From: Pseudomonas sp.
Lineage (GTDB): Bacteria; Pseudomonadota; Gammaproteobacteria; Pseudomonadales; Pseudomonadaceae
DNA length: 57,474 nucleotides
NCBI RefSeq assembly: GCF_030683065.1
Contig: NZ_JAUXMX010000034.1
Span: forward strand, 66,385 to 123,858
Direction: 5' to 3'
Shown here: positions 1 through 13,407 of the stretch, one piece after another
Numbering within the stretch: the stretch's first letter is position 1
How the letters are laid out: each line of letters begins with the position of its first letter
Made by a program: the position numbers and the translations under genes
Notes under the pieces: generated by a model
Database searches by the model: none
The model's input: the letters and a program-made list of their open reading frames with translations, nothing else
What the model was told of the DNA's origin: nothing

Positions 1-2
1 AT

Positions 3-164
3 CAGCAGGGCGTGGCCGTGCGCACCGGTAGCCACTGCGCGCAACCGATCATGGAACAGTTCGGCATTCCCGGCACCGTGCGCGCCAGCTTCAGTATCTA
101 CAACACCTTTGCCGATGTGGATCGACTATTCGAAGCCTTGGCCAAGGTCAGGCAGTTTCTGTAG
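3..164 (+). CDS. sufS: Cysteine desulfurase SufS, C-terminal end (partial)
   Basis: The window opens inside a gene whose last 53 codons are visible. The motif RTGSHCAQP carries the Cys of the SufS/CsdA group of PLP-dependent cysteine desulfurases, which take sulfur from cysteine as an enzyme persulfide. The tail RASFSIYNT followed by VDRLFEAL is the usual C-terminus of group II enzymes. The SufA, SufT and SufE genes follow at once on the same strand, which favours SufS over CsdA. The 5' part is outside the window, so catalytic Lys and PLP residues cannot be checked. Confidence 0.88.
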   Translation, partial: QQGVAVRTGSHCAQPIMEQFGIPGTVRASFSIYNTFADVDRLFEALAKVRQFL

Positions 165-211
165 TCAGTGAGTTTCCATACAAGGTCAGACAGTTTTTCA
201 GGAGTCATGGC

Positions 212-568
212 ATGAGCGTTGAATCCTTCGATCCGAGCCTCCAGGTGGTCACCGTCACCCCGGCCGCCCTGCAACACCTGCGCCGTCAGTTGGGTAGTCA
301 GGCGGGCAAGGCGGTGCGTGTCAGCGTGAAGAAAAGCGGCTGCACCGGTTTTATGTATGTGCTCGACATGGTCGAACAGGCCGGCGAGCATGACCTGCAT
401 TACCGTCTGGATGAGCAGATCGAGTTGCTCGTCGACCGCGACAGCTTGCCGGTGCTCTCCGGTACGCAAATTGATCTGGTCAGGGAAGGCGTCAATAACC
501 AGATCAGGTTCATCAACCCTAACGTCAAAGACCAATGTGGTTGCGGCGAAAGCTTCAGTGTGAGTTAA
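212..568 (+). CDS. sufA: A-type Fe-S carrier protein (SufA/IscA/HesB family)
   Basis: 118 residues, the normal length for an A-type carrier, which holds an Fe-S cluster and hands it to apo-proteins. The three conserved cysteines are present: C44 in SGCTGF and C109/C111 in the CGCGESF tail. Start is the ATG after CAGGAGTCATGGC, with a good ribosome site. It sits 47 bases after sufS and 3 bases before sufT, so it is very likely co-transcribed. Naming it sufA rather than iscA or erpA rests on the neighbours, not on the protein itself. Confidence 0.9.
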   Translation: MSVESFDPSLQVVTVTPAALQHLRRQLGSQAGKAVRVSVKKSGCTGFMYVLDMVEQAGEHDLHYRLDEQIELLVDRDSLPVLSGTQIDLVREGVNNQIRFINPNVKDQCGCGESFSVS

Positions 569-571
569 AAA

Positions 572-1105
572 ATGGAACGACGTATGGTGGTTGCGCAGGC
601 CGATTGCCCTGGGCGCCGGGTCCCCGATGGCACACCGCTGACCATTCCTAAAGACACCTTTGTGACCATTACCCAGTCGCTGGGCGGTAACTACACGGTG
701 ACCTATAAAGGCCAGATGGTTCGGATTGATGGGACCGATGCGGCCAATATTGGTCTGGAGCCGGAACTGCTGAGTTTCCCCGCACCGACCGATGAGCTGA
801 TCCGTGAAGAGCAGGTCTGGGAAGCCTTGCGCACGGTATTCGACCCGGAAATTCCGGTGGATCTGGTCAACCTCGGGTTGATCTATGCGGTTGAAATCGA
901 TCAGCCTGCCAAGCGCGTTGATATCCGCATGACCCTGACGGCTCCGGCTTGTGGCATGGGTCCGGTGCTGGTCGGTGATGTCGAGTACCGGGTGCGCCTG
1001 GTGCCCAATGTCGCAACGGTCAAGGTCGAGCTGGTCTTCGATCCGGCCTGGAATCGCGAAATGATGAGCGAGGAAGCGCAGCTCGAAACCGGGATGTTCT
1101 TTTGA
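572..1105 (+). CDS. sufT: SUF system protein SufT (DUF59/MIP18 family)
   Basis: 177 residues. The N-terminal part (about 1-65) resembles the extension seen in the SUF-linked SufT family (TPLTIPKDTFVTITQSLGG). The C-terminal part (about 75-165) is a DUF59 domain with DPEIPVDLVNLGLIY at 91-105 and the conserved Cys at 127 in TAPACGMGP. DUF59 proteins help mature Fe-S proteins; the exact reaction is unsettled. The gene starts 3 bases after sufA and is followed by sufE. The first ATG follows AAAA with a weak ribosome site, so translational coupling to sufA is likely. Confidence 0.85.
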   Translation: MERRMVVAQADCPGRRVPDGTPLTIPKDTFVTITQSLGGNYTVTYKGQMVRIDGTDAANIGLEPELLSFPAPTDELIREEQVWEALRTVFDPEIPVDLVNLGLIYAVEIDQPAKRVDIRMTLTAPACGMGPVLVGDVEYRVRLVPNVATVKVELVFDPAWNREMMSEEAQLETGMFF

Positions 1106-1148
1106 AGATGCCAGGGTTGCAGGCGTACAGTTTGCGAGGGTCAAGGGT

Positions 1149-1571
1149 ATGAGTCAGTTCGGCACCCAGATCAGCAGTGATGACATTATCGAGACGCTGT
1201 CTTTTTTCGATGACTGGGAAGATCGCTACAAATACATCATCGACCTGGGCCGCGAGCTGCCGCCGCTGGATGCCGCCCAACGTACTGATGAGCATCTGGT
1301 GCGCGGCTGCCAGAGCCAGGTCTGGCTGGTCAGCCAGCAGCGCGACGATCTATTGTTCTTCGATGCGGACAGCGATGCTTTTATCGTCAAGGGTCTGTTG
1401 GCCGTGGTGTTGGCTGCCTATAACGGCAAGCGCCCGGCCGACATCCGTGATTTCGATATCGAGCAGTATTTCGAGCAGTTAAACCTGATCAAGCACCTGA
1501 GCGTCACCCGCGGCAATGGCCTGCGGGCCATGGTCCAGCGCATTCAGGCGACCGCCGTCGCGGCCCTCTAG
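1149..1571 (+). CDS. sufE: Cysteine desulfuration protein SufE
   Basis: 140 residues. SufE takes the persulfide sulfur from SufS on its own cysteine and passes it to the SufBCD scaffold. C54 in VRGCQSQVW is the sulfur-accepting residue, and the segment FFDDWEDRYKYIIDLGR near the start is typical of the family. It begins 43 bases after sufT and closes the visible part of the operon. A CsdE role is possible if the upstream desulfurase is CsdA, but gene order favours SUF. Confidence 0.9.
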   Translation: MSQFGTQISSDDIIETLSFFDDWEDRYKYIIDLGRELPPLDAAQRTDEHLVRGCQSQVWLVSQQRDDLLFFDADSDAFIVKGLLAVVLAAYNGKRPADIRDFDIEQYFEQLNLIKHLSVTRGNGLRAMVQRIQATAVAAL

Positions 1572-1991
1572 CCGCGTGTCGAGGCTGACGCGCGGCTACA
1601 AAGCTGCGCGTAAACAGGCGCCGGTCGGGCCCGCTAGCTGCGTGGCCAGTTGGTCGCTGGCCAGGTCGCTACCCCCCTGCAGCACCTCATTTCCAGCGTC
1701 GAATCATTGCGCTCGCTGCGGTGCTTGTCGATATGGGGCAATTCCCTGTCAGTGTCGTAGAGCTCGCTGAGCTGCTGACGAATTCCTGTCAGGTTCAAGG
1801 GCGCTCGAAATAGCCAGTATTTGAACCCTGCCAGTTATCGCTGCGAATGGCCCGCGGTTGGCAGCCGGCGCAGTATGGGCTGGCGCTTTGCAGCTAACGC
1901 GCTGGCGTCTGCGGCTCTGCGCTTGCAGCTTGGCGCTGCGAAGGCTGTACAATCAGCGCCCTGCCGATTTTGTGTTTTGTATGGAACTGCC
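1572..1991 (+). other. sufE-dnaE intergenic region, 420 bases
   Basis: I see no convincing gene on either strand. GGTTCAA at 1792-1798 and TTGAACC at 1821-1827 form an inverted repeat with a 22-base spacer. A possible -10 element TACAAT lies at 1948-1953, 38 bases ahead of the dnaE start, but without a clear -35. This is also a synteny boundary: to my recollection dnaE usually lies near rnhB/lpxB in pseudomonads rather than after suf genes. Confidence 0.4.
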
Positions 1992-4900
1992 ATGACTGCT
2001 TCGTTCGTCCACCTGCGTCTGCACACCGAATTCTCCCTGGTTGATGGTCTGGTGCGGGTCAAGCCGTTGATCAAGGCTGTGACGAGCGCAGGTATGCCGG
2101 CGGTGGCGGTCACCGACATGAGCAACATGTGCTCGCTGGTGAAGTTCTACAAGGCGGCCATGGGCGGCGGTATCAAACCCATCTGTGGGGCCGACATCTG
2201 GCTGGCCAGCGCTGACGAAGATGGTCCGCTTTCGCGCCTGACCTTGTTGGCCACCAATGCCAAGGGTTACCGCAATCTGACCGAGCTGGTCTCGCGCGGT
2301 TGGACCGAGGGGCAAAGCAACGATCAGGTGATTATTCAGCGTGACTGGGTCAAGGCCGCCGCTGAAGGCTTGATCGCGCTGTCCGGTTCCAAGGAAGGCG
2401 AAGTCGGCCACGCCCTGCTCAACGGCGAACCGGCCGAAGCCGAGGCGTTACTGCGTGAATGGCTCGAGGTGTTTCCCCAGCGCTTTTACTTGGAAGTGCA
2501 GCGCACCAATAGGGTCAACGACGAGGAGCATTTGCACCTGGCAGTCGCATTAGCCGCCAAGGTCGGGGCGTCACTGGTGGCGACCAACGATGTACGTTTC
2601 CTCAAACAGGATGATTTCGCCGCCCACGAGACCCGGGTGTGTATCGGTGAGGGCCGCAGCCTGGACGATCCGCGGCGTCTGCGCACTTACTCCGATCAGC
2701 AGTACCTGAAGACCCCGGAAGAAATGGCCGAGCTGTTCAGCGACTTGCCGGAGGCGCTGGAAAACACCGTGGAGATCGCCCGGCGCTGCAATATCGAAGT
2801 GCAGATGGGTAAATACTTCCTGCCCGATTTCCCGGTGCCGGCCGGCATGACCATGGACGAGTACTTTCGCAAGGTCTCCTTCGACGGTCTCGATGAACGC
2901 CTGGCCGTGCTGCTGCCCAAGGACACGCCGGACTACGACGCGAAGAAGCAGGTTTACATTGACCGGTTGAATTTCGAGCTGGATATCATCATCCAGATGG
3001 GCTTCCCCGGTTACTTCCTGATCGTAATGGACTTTATCAAGTGGGCGAAGAATAACGGCGTGCCGGTAGGCCCGGGCCGTGGGTCGGGTGCCGGCTCGCT
3101 GGTGGCTTATGTGCAGAAGATCACCGACCTCGATCCGCTGGCCTATGACTTGCTGTTTGAGCGCTTCCTCAATCCGGAACGGGTCTCCATGCCCGACTTC
3201 GACGTCGACTTCTGTATGGATGGCCGCGACCGGGTCATCGATTACGTGGCCGAGAAATACGGGCGCAATGCGGTCAGCCAGATCATCACCTTCGGCACCA
3301 TGGCGGCCAAGGCGGTAGTGCGCGACGTGGCGCGGGCCCAGGGCAAGTCCTACGGCCTGGCGGATCGCCTGTCGAAGATGATTCCCTTCGAAGTCGGCAT
3401 GACGTTGGAGAAGGCCTACGAGATGGAGGAGCCGCTGCGCGACTTCCTCAAGGTCGACGAAGATGCCCGGGAAATCTGGGAAATGTCGCGCAAGCTCGAG
3501 GGCATCACCCGTGGTACCGGCAAGCACGCCGGCGGGGTGGTCATCGCGCCGACCAAGCTCACTGACTTCTCGCCGATCGCTTGCGATGAAGAGGGCGGCG
3601 GCCTGGTCACTCAGTTCGACAAGGACGATGTGGAAACCGCGGGTCTGGTGAAGTTCGACTTCCTCGGCCTGCGCACCCTGACCATCATCAAATGGGCGAT
3701 GGAGACGATCAATCGCGAGCAGGCCAAGCAGGGTCTGCCGGATCTGAACATCGACTTTATTCCGCTGGACGATAAGCCGACCTACCAGATGCTGCAGAAG
3801 GCCGAGACCACTGCGGTGTTCCAGCTCGAGTCGCGCGGCATGAAGGAGCTGATCAAGAAGCTCAAGCCGGACTGCCTGGAGGACATGATCGCGTTGGTGG
3901 CGTTGTTCCGTCCGGGGCCGTTGCAGTCGGGCATGGTGGATGACTTTATCAACCGCAAGCACGGTCGCGAACAGATTTCCTACCCGCATCAGGACTATCA
4001 ATACGCGGGACTGGAACCGGTACTCAAGCCGACCTACGGCATCATCCTGTATCAGGAACAGGTGATGCAGATCGCCCAGGTGATGGCCGGTTACACCCTC
4101 GGTGGTGCGGACATGCTGCGCCGCGCCATGGGTAAGAAAAAGCCCGAAGAGATGGCCAAGCAGCGCGGCGGCTTTATCGAAGGCTGCACCAATAACGGCA
4201 TTGATGCGAATCTGTCGGGTAACATCTTCGATCTGGTGGAGAAATTCGCCGGTTATGGCTTCAACAAGTCACACTCGGCGGCCTATGGGCTGCTCTCTTA
4301 CCAGACGGCCTGGCTCAAGGCGCACCATTCGGCCGCCTTCATGGCCGCGGTGTTGTCGGCGGATATGCACAACACCGACAAGGTCGTGACCTTGATCGAG
4401 GAGTGCCGCAGCATGAAGCTGCGTCTCGATGCGCCAGATGTGAATATTTCCGAATTCAAATTCACGGTTACCGATGGCGGCTGGATCGTCTACGGCCTGG
4501 GGGCGATCAAGGGCGTCGGTGAGGGCCCAGTCGAGGCCATCGTCGAGTCGCGCAAAGAGGGTCCGTTCAAGGATCTGTTCGACTTCTGTTCGCGCGTCGA
4601 CCTCAAACGCATCAACAAGCGCACCCTGGACGCGCTGATCCGTGGCGGTGCGCTGGATCGCCTGGGACCGTACTTCCATGAAGAAATAAAAGCCTACAAG
4701 GCCAATATCGATCGTAATCGTGGGGTGCTGCTGGCTGCGATGGAAGAGGCTGTACAGGCGGCTGAGCAGACTGCACGCAGCCATGACAGTGGTCATATGG
4801 ACCTGTTCGGCGGGGTGTTCGCCGATACCGAGGCCGATGTCTATGTCAATCACCTGAAGGCCCGTGAGCTGTCGCTCAAGGAGCGCCTCAAGGGTGAGAA

Positions 4901-5510
4901 AGACACCCTCGGCCTGTACCTGACCGGGCACCCGATCGACGAGTATGAGGGCGAGGTGCGGCGTTTTGCCCGCCAACGGATCATCGATCTCAAGCCGGCG
5001 CGTGGTGATCAGACGATTGCCGGCCTGATCGTCAACTTGCGGGTGATGAAGAACAAGAAGGGCGACAAGATGGGGTTTATCACCCTGGACGACCGCTCGG
5101 GCCGAATCGAGGCATCGTTGTTCGCCGAAGCCTTTGCCAGCAATCAGGCACTGCTGCAGAGCGACGCGCTGGTGGTGGTCGAGGGCGAGGTGAGCAACGA
5201 TGATTTTTCCGGCGGCCTGCGCTTGCGTGCCAAGCGGGTGATGAGTCTGGAAGAGGCGCGCACCGGGCTGGCCGATAGTCTGCGCCTGAAGATTTCCAGC
5301 AGTGCCTTGAAGGGCGACCGTCTGCGCTGGCTGGCCGATGTGTGCAAGCGCCATCGTGGCGCCTGTCCGATTACCCTGGAGTACACCGGTGAAGATGCGC
5401 GAGCCATGTTGCAGTTCGGCGAAGGCTGGAGAATCGACCCGGCGGACAGTCTGATTCAGACATTGCGTGACCAGTTCGGGCGAGACAACGTCTTTCTGCA
5501 CTACCGCTGA
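1992..5510 (+). CDS. dnaE: DNA polymerase III alpha subunit
   Basis: 1172 residues with this start, matching the usual 1173 or so of Pseudomonas DnaE. This is the replicative polymerase subunit. An N-terminal PHP domain begins at SFVHLRLHTEFSLVDGL. The catalytic palm carries PDFDVDFCMDGRDRVIDYV with two of the three active-site Asp. A C-terminal OB fold is visible at TIAGLIVNLRVMKNKKGDKMG. The ATG at 1992 starts MTASFVHLRLH, the conserved N-terminus; the frame stays open 57 codons upstream, but that part shows no family similarity. accA follows 185 bases later. Confidence 0.97.
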   Translation: MTASFVHLRLHTEFSLVDGLVRVKPLIKAVTSAGMPAVAVTDMSNMCSLVKFYKAAMGGGIKPICGADIWLASADEDGPLSRLTLLATNAKGYRNLTELVSRGWTEGQSNDQVIIQRDWVKAAAEGLIALSGSKEGEVGHALLNGEPAEAEALLREWLEVFPQRFYLEVQRTNRVNDEEHLHLAVALAAKVGASLVATNDVRFLKQDDFAAHETRVCIGEGRSLDDPRRLRTYSDQQYLKTPEEMAELFSDLPEALENTVEIARRCNIEVQMGKYFLPDFPVPAGMTMDEYFRKVSFDGLDERLAVLLPKDTPDYDAKKQVYIDRLNFELDIIIQMGFPGYFLIVMDFIKWAKNNGVPVGPGRGSGAGSLVAYVQKITDLDPLAYDLLFERFLNPERVSMPDFDVDFCMDGRDRVIDYVAEKYGRNAVSQIITFGTMAAKAVVRDVARAQGKSYGLADRLSKMIPFEVGMTLEKAYEMEEPLRDFLKVDEDAREIWEMSRKLEGITRGTGKHAGGVVIAPTKLTDFSPIACDEEGGGLVTQFDKDDVETAGLVKFDFLGLRTLTIIKWAMETINREQAKQGLPDLNIDFIPLDDKPTYQMLQKAETTAVFQLESRGMKELIKKLKPDCLEDMIALVALFRPGPLQSGMVDDFINRKHGREQISYPHQDYQYAGLEPVLKPTYGIILYQEQVMQIAQVMAGYTLGGADMLRRAMGKKKPEEMAKQRGGFIEGCTNNGIDANLSGNIFDLVEKFAGYGFNKSHSAAYGLLSYQTAWLKAHHSAAFMAAVLSADMHNTDKVVTLIEECRSMKLRLDAPDVNISEFKFTVTDGGWIVYGLGAIKGVGEGPVEAIVESRKEGPFKDLFDFCSRVDLKRINKRTLDALIRGGALDRLGPYFHEEIKAYKANIDRNRGVLLAAMEEAVQAAEQTARSHDSGHMDLFGGVFADTEADVYVNHLKARELSLKERLKGEKDTLGLYLTGHPIDEYEGEVRRFARQRIIDLKPARGDQTIAGLIVNLRVMKNKKGDKMGFITLDDRSGRIEASLFAEAFASNQALLQSDALVVVEGEVSNDDFSGGLRLRAKRVMSLEEARTGLADSLRLKISSSALKGDRLRWLADVCKRHRGACPITLEYTGEDARAMLQFGEGWRIDPADSLIQTLRDQFGRDNVFLHYR

Positions 5511-5695
5511 TTTGTGAGGCCTTGGCTTCATGCATTGGTTGCGGCACTTGTGGCGTGAATTGTCAGTGAATCACCGAGTTTTGCTGACTTTTATCCTCGC
5601 CCGGGTGTCGACCTGAATGCGCCTGTTCCTATAAGGTAGGCGCGAAATGGATACAGCTCCCCGGCCGCATGGCCGTCGACGCAAGACGGATGACT

Positions 5696-6646
5696 ATGAA
5701 CCCGAATTTTCTCGATTTCGAACAGCCGATCGCCGACCTGCAAGCCAAGATTGAAGAGCTTCGCCTGGTCGGTAACGACAACTCGCTGAACCTCGGCGAT
5801 GAGATCGCCCGCCTGCAGGACAAGAGCAGCGCTCTGACCGAAAGCATTTTCGGTAACCTGAGCAGCTGGCAGATTGCCCAACTCGCCCGTCACCCGCGCC
5901 GGCCTTATACCCTGGATTACCTGCAGCATATTTTCACCGAGTTCGACGAGCTGCACGGTGATCGGCATTTCTCCGACGACCCGGCAATAGTTGGCGGCGT
6001 GGCGCGTCTGGACGGTGAGCCGGTGATGGTCATCGGCCACCAGAAGGGCCGTGACGTGCGTGAGAAGGTTCGCCGCAATTTCGGCATGCCGCGTCCGGAA
6101 GGCTACCGCAAAGCCTGTCGCCTGATGGAAATGGCCGAGCGCTTCAAGATGCCGATCCTGACCTTCATCGACACCCCGGGTGCCTACCCTGGGATCGACG
6201 CTGAAGAGCGCGGGCAGAGCGAGGCGATTGCCTGGAACCTGCGAGTCATGGCGCGTCTGAAAACCCCGATCATCGCCACCGTGATTGGTGAGGGTGGTTC
6301 CGGCGGTGCTTTGGCGATTGGCGTGTGCGATCAGTTGAATATGCTGCAGTACTCGACCTACGCGGTGATCTCGCCGGAAGGTTGCGCCTCGATTCTGTGG
6401 AAAACCGCAGACAAGGCCCCAGATGCCGCAGAGGCTATGGGTATTACGGCTGAGCGCTTGAAAGGCCTGGGCATTGTCGATCAGGTGATTGGTGAGCCAT
6501 TGGGCGGTGCCCATCGTGATCCAGCAGCTGCGGCTGAATCGGTTCGTCAGGAACTGGCTGTGCAATTGGCCATGCTGCGTAAATTCGACACGGCCGAACT
6601 GCTGGCCCGTCGCTACGAGCGACTGATGAGCTACGGCATCGCCTGA
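5696..6646 (+). CDS. accA: Acetyl-CoA carboxylase carboxyltransferase subunit alpha
   Basis: 316 residues, normal length. With AccD it forms the carboxyltransferase that moves CO2 from biotin to acetyl-CoA, the first step of fatty acid synthesis. Start is the ATG giving [15 protein letters not shown], the family N-terminus; an in-frame ATG 27 bases upstream adds residues not seen in relatives. The crotonase-like core has [19 protein letters not shown] and [12 protein letters not shown] (oxyanion-hole glycines). It lies between dnaE and tilS, the usual pseudomonad arrangement. Confidence 0.97.
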   Translation: MNPNFLDFEQPIADLQAKIEELRLVGNDNSLNLGDEIARLQDKSSALTESIFGNLSSWQIAQLARHPRRPYTLDYLQHIFTEFDELHGDRHFSDDPAIVGGVARLDGEPVMVIGHQKGRDVREKVRRNFGMPRPEGYRKACRLMEMAERFKMPILTFIDTPGAYPGIDAEERGQSEAIAWNLRVMARLKTPIIATVIGEGGSGGALAIGVCDQLNMLQYSTYAVISPEGCASILWKTADKAPDAAEAMGITAERLKGLGIVDQVIGEPLGGAHRDPAAAAESVRQELAVQLAMLRKFDTAELLARRYERLMSYGIA

Positions 6647-6741
6647 CGGCTGCGCTAGGATGGGTGAGTATTTCGCCTGTCCTGGGTCTGTGTTGGGGCG
6701 GGCGGATCGCCGCCTGTCCCGTCCAGCTTGAAAGTGTGGAT

Positions 6742-8058
6742 ATGTCACTCGAATCCCGCGTATTGAAAGCGTTGCTCCCCTGGCGCAATGCGCCGGCTTG
6801 GCGTATTGCGCTTTCCGGTGGCCTGGATTCAACTGTGCTGCTGCATCTCCTGGCCCGTCTCGCGCAACGCGAAACGTTACCGCCACTTTCCGCTATTCAT
6901 ATTCATCATGGCCTGCAAGCGCTTGCCGATAGCTGGCCGGCGGTTTGTCGTCGCTTGTGTGATGAGCTGGGTGTGCCGCTGCAGGTGGACTATGTGCAGG
7001 TGCAGCCGGGCGCCAGTATCGAGCGCGCTGCGCGGCAGGCACGCTATGCGGCTTTTAGTGCGCGGCTTGCTTCTGGTGAGGTTTTGCTGGCAGCGCAGCA
7101 CCGCGATGATCAGGCTGAAACGTTGCTGTTTCGCCTGTTGCGCGGTGCTGGTGTACAGGGCCTGGCGGCGATGCCGTCGAGTCGTCCGCTAGGTGCCGGC
7201 TTTCTGCTGCGGCCGTTACTGCGGTGTTCTCGCGCCGAGTTGCAGGCCTATGCCGACGAGCACCAGCTGCGTTGGGTAGAGGACCCGTCGAATACCGATA
7301 GCCGCTTTTCGCGCAATTACCTGCGCCATGAGGTCTTGCCGCTTCTCACCAGGCGCTGGCCACAGGCGACGGCCAGTCTTGCCCGTGCCGCCGAGCACCT
7401 GGGCGAGGCAGGGCAGTTGCTCGATGAGTTGGCGCAGCAGGACCTGCAGGTGGCGCAGGCGCCTGGCGAGTTTTCCTGGCTCGCGCTGCCGAGCCTGGCA
7501 CTGACACCGTTGTTGGGGTTGAGCGATGCCCGTCAACGCAACGCCTTGCGCTATTGGTTGCGCAGCCTGACCCCGATGCCGGACAGCGAACATTGGGCGG
7601 GCTGGCAGGCGCTGCGCGATGCGGCCGGCGACGCCGCCCCGATCTGGCGCTTGGCGGCAGGCGAGCTGCGTCGATCCGACCAACGGTTGTGGTGGCTCAG
7701 TGGTGACTGGTTGTGCGTGCCGCAAGCTCCTGCGGTTCGGCTCAGCCCGGGGTGCTGGTTACCCTTGGCAGGCAATGGTTATGCGCGCATCGATGGCCAG
7801 TTGCCTGACGGCGACTGGCGCTTGGCTTATCGCCAGGGCGGCGAGGAGATGAGTCTGCCCGGGCGCGGTCATCGCGATTTGAAGCGTTTGTTCAATGAGC
7901 GGCAGGTGCCGGTATTTGTCCGTCCGCGCCTGCCCTTGCTGCTGTGCAATGGCGAGTTGCGGGGTGTGGCCAATCTTCCTGGGCTGGATGGTTCCGGTGC
8001 CGGGCAGTGGCAGCTGAGTTGGCGGCCACCAATCAATGATCAAGGTTTGAGCTGCTAA
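6742..8058 (+). CDS. tilS: tRNA(Ile)-lysidine synthase
   Basis: 438 residues. TilS attaches lysine to C34 of the CAU-anticodon tRNA-Ile so that it reads AUA. The ATP PP-loop motif SGGLDS is at residues 25-30, and AAQHRDDQAETLLFRLLRG is the second conserved block. The C-terminal substrate-binding domain carries RDLKRLFNERQVPVFVRPRLP. Start at 6742 was chosen because it puts the PP-loop at the usual place; an upstream start at 6664 would add 26 unrelated residues. It follows accA by 95 bases. Confidence 0.95.
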   Translation: MSLESRVLKALLPWRNAPAWRIALSGGLDSTVLLHLLARLAQRETLPPLSAIHIHHGLQALADSWPAVCRRLCDELGVPLQVDYVQVQPGASIERAARQARYAAFSARLASGEVLLAAQHRDDQAETLLFRLLRGAGVQGLAAMPSSRPLGAGFLLRPLLRCSRAELQAYADEHQLRWVEDPSNTDSRFSRNYLRHEVLPLLTRRWPQATASLARAAEHLGEAGQLLDELAQQDLQVAQAPGEFSWLALPSLALTPLLGLSDARQRNALRYWLRSLTPMPDSEHWAGWQALRDAAGDAAPIWRLAAGELRRSDQRLWWLSGDWLCVPQAPAVRLSPGCWLPLAGNGYARIDGQLPDGDWRLAYRQGGEEMSLPGRGHRDLKRLFNERQVPVFVRPRLPLLLCNGELRGVANLPGLDGSGAGQWQLSWRPPINDQGLSC

Positions 8059-10732
<2,674 letters not shown>

Positions 10733-10751
10733 AACGGTAATTCTGCAGTAA

Positions 10752-12167
<1,416 letters not shown>

Positions 12168-12243
12168 GAAGATGTGAAAAACGCTCGCCTCTGCTGCTGC
12201 GGGCTTCGCTCGTGGCATTTTCGCTGAGTGGTCTAGTCATGGT

Positions 12244-12275
12244 AAAAGAGGGGCGGCGCGAGTCGCCCCTCTTTT
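12244..12275 (+). terminator. Rho-independent terminator after eno
   Basis: AAAAGAGGGGCG (12244-12255) pairs perfectly with CGCCCCTCTTTT (12264-12275) around an 8-base loop and ends in TTTT. It lies 77 bases after the eno stop and 21 bases before ftsB. Confidence 0.85.
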
Positions 12276-12296
12276 CGTTCGGATGCTTTTACTGTC

Positions 12297-12575
12297 ATGC
12301 GTAGCCCTTATTGGTTGTTGGTCGTCCTGATTCTGCTGCTAGTTGGCCTGCAGTATCGCTTGTGGGTGGGTGATGGCAGCCTGGCGCAGGTCACCGACCT
12401 GAAGCATCAAATTGCTAATCAGCAAGGTGAGAATCAGCGCCTGCTGGAGCGCAATCGCATTCTCGAGGCGGAAGTCATGGAGCTGAAAAAAGGTATGGAA
12501 ACCGTCGAGGAGCGCGCTCGTCATGAGCTGGGCATGGTCAAAGAGGGCGAGACTCTTTACCAGCTAACCGAATGA
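12297..12575 (+). CDS. ftsB: Cell division protein FtsB
   Basis: 92 residues, the family size. A single N-terminal membrane segment (about 4-21, WLLVVLILLLVGLQ) is followed by a coiled coil (about 30-70) and a short periplasmic tail with ELGMVKEGETLYQL. FtsB forms the FtsQBL complex that activates septal wall synthesis. ispD lies downstream, the standard pseudomonad order. The last codons and stop are part of a tandem repeat (12559-12654). Confidence 0.95.
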   Translation: MRSPYWLLVVLILLLVGLQYRLWVGDGSLAQVTDLKHQIANQQGENQRLLERNRILEAEVMELKKGMETVEERARHELGMVKEGETLYQLTE

Positions 12576-12654
12576 CAACCAGCTAACCGAATAACAACCA
12601 GCTAACCAAATGACAAACCAACTAACCGGACAACAACCAACTGGCCGAATGACA
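12559..12654 (+). repeat. 19-base tandem repeat, 5 units, at the end of ftsB
   Basis: Five head-to-tail units: 12559-12577, 12578-12596, 12597-12616 (20 bases), 12617-12635 and 12636-12654. The first is accagctaaccgaatgaca; later units drift by one to several bases. The first unit encodes the last residues and stop of ftsB, and the rest fills nearly the whole gap to ispD. It looks like an expansion of the ftsB 3' end by slippage or unequal exchange. Confidence 0.9.
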
Positions 12655-12662
12655 AGCCCTGA

Positions 12663-13373
12663 ATGACTACCTCCGTATTGCCATATTTCTGGGCCTTGAT
12701 CCCCGCTGCCGGGGTTGGCAGCCGCATGCGTGCCGACCGGCCCAAGCAGTATCTCGAGCTGGCTGGTAAAACCATTCTGGAACACAGCCTGGCCTGCGTT
12801 CTCGATCACCCGCAGTTGCATGGCGTGGTGGTCAGTCTGGCGCTCGACGATCCCTACTGGCCGACCCTGGCGTGTGCCCATGACCCGCGAATTGCGCGCG
12901 CCGAGGGTGGCCGTGAGCGTGCGGATTCGGTGCTCAATGGCTTGCAGCGCCTGAGCGGGCTGGGGGCGCAGGAGGGCGATTGGGTGCTGGTGCATGATGC
13001 GGCGCGGCCCAATTTGGCCCGCACGGATCTGGATTTGCTGCTCGCCGAACTGGCCGATGATCCGGTAGGTGGCCTGCTCGCGGTGCCGGCTCGCGACACC
13101 TTGAAACGTGCCGGGCCTGATGGGCGGGTGCTGGAAACCGTCGACCGTGCGCTTATCTGGCAAGCCTATACACCGCAGATGTTCCGTCTTGGCTTGCTGC
13201 GCCGCGCGTTGGCGCAGACGCTGGCTGCCGATGTAGCGATTACCGATGAGGCGTCGGCCGTTGAATGGCTCGGGCAGGCGCCGCGCCTGGTCGAGGGTCG
13301 CGCCGATAACCTGAAGATTACCCGCCCGGAAGACCTTGACTGGCTTCGCCAGCACTGGGCCGGGCGCCGCTAA
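12663..13373 (+). CDS. ispD: 2-C-methyl-D-erythritol 4-phosphate cytidylyltransferase
   Basis: 236 residues. It joins CTP to methylerythritol phosphate in the non-mevalonate isoprenoid pathway. The nucleotide-binding motif PAAGVGSRMRADRPKQYLEL is at the N-terminus, with VHDAARPN, TPQMFR and TDEASAVEWLG further along. The ATG at 12663 lies 8 bases after the last repeat unit and has no obvious ribosome site, so the repeat array may matter for its translation. ispF of the same pathway is 3.3 kb downstream. Confidence 0.95.
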   Translation: MTTSVLPYFWALIPAAGVGSRMRADRPKQYLELAGKTILEHSLACVLDHPQLHGVVVSLALDDPYWPTLACAHDPRIARAEGGRERADSVLNGLQRLSGLGAQEGDWVLVHDAARPNLARTDLDLLLAELADDPVGGLLAVPARDTLKRAGPDGRVLETVDRALIWQAYTPQMFRLGLLRRALAQTLAADVAITDEASAVEWLGQAPRLVEGRADNLKITRPEDLDWLRQHWAGRR

Positions 13374-13407
13374 ACTCGAACGTAGATGGATAAGTTGAGC
13401 GCAGCTT

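Noticed and set aside
2571..4001. 476-codon open frame on the minus strand inside dnaE
   Set aside because: It is a GC-rich antisense shadow of the polymerase gene, His/Gln/Leu-rich and without motifs or a ribosome site.
4269..5531. 420-codon minus-strand open frame over the dnaE 3' end
   Set aside because: Same antisense pattern; the plus strand encodes the conserved OB fold of DnaE here.
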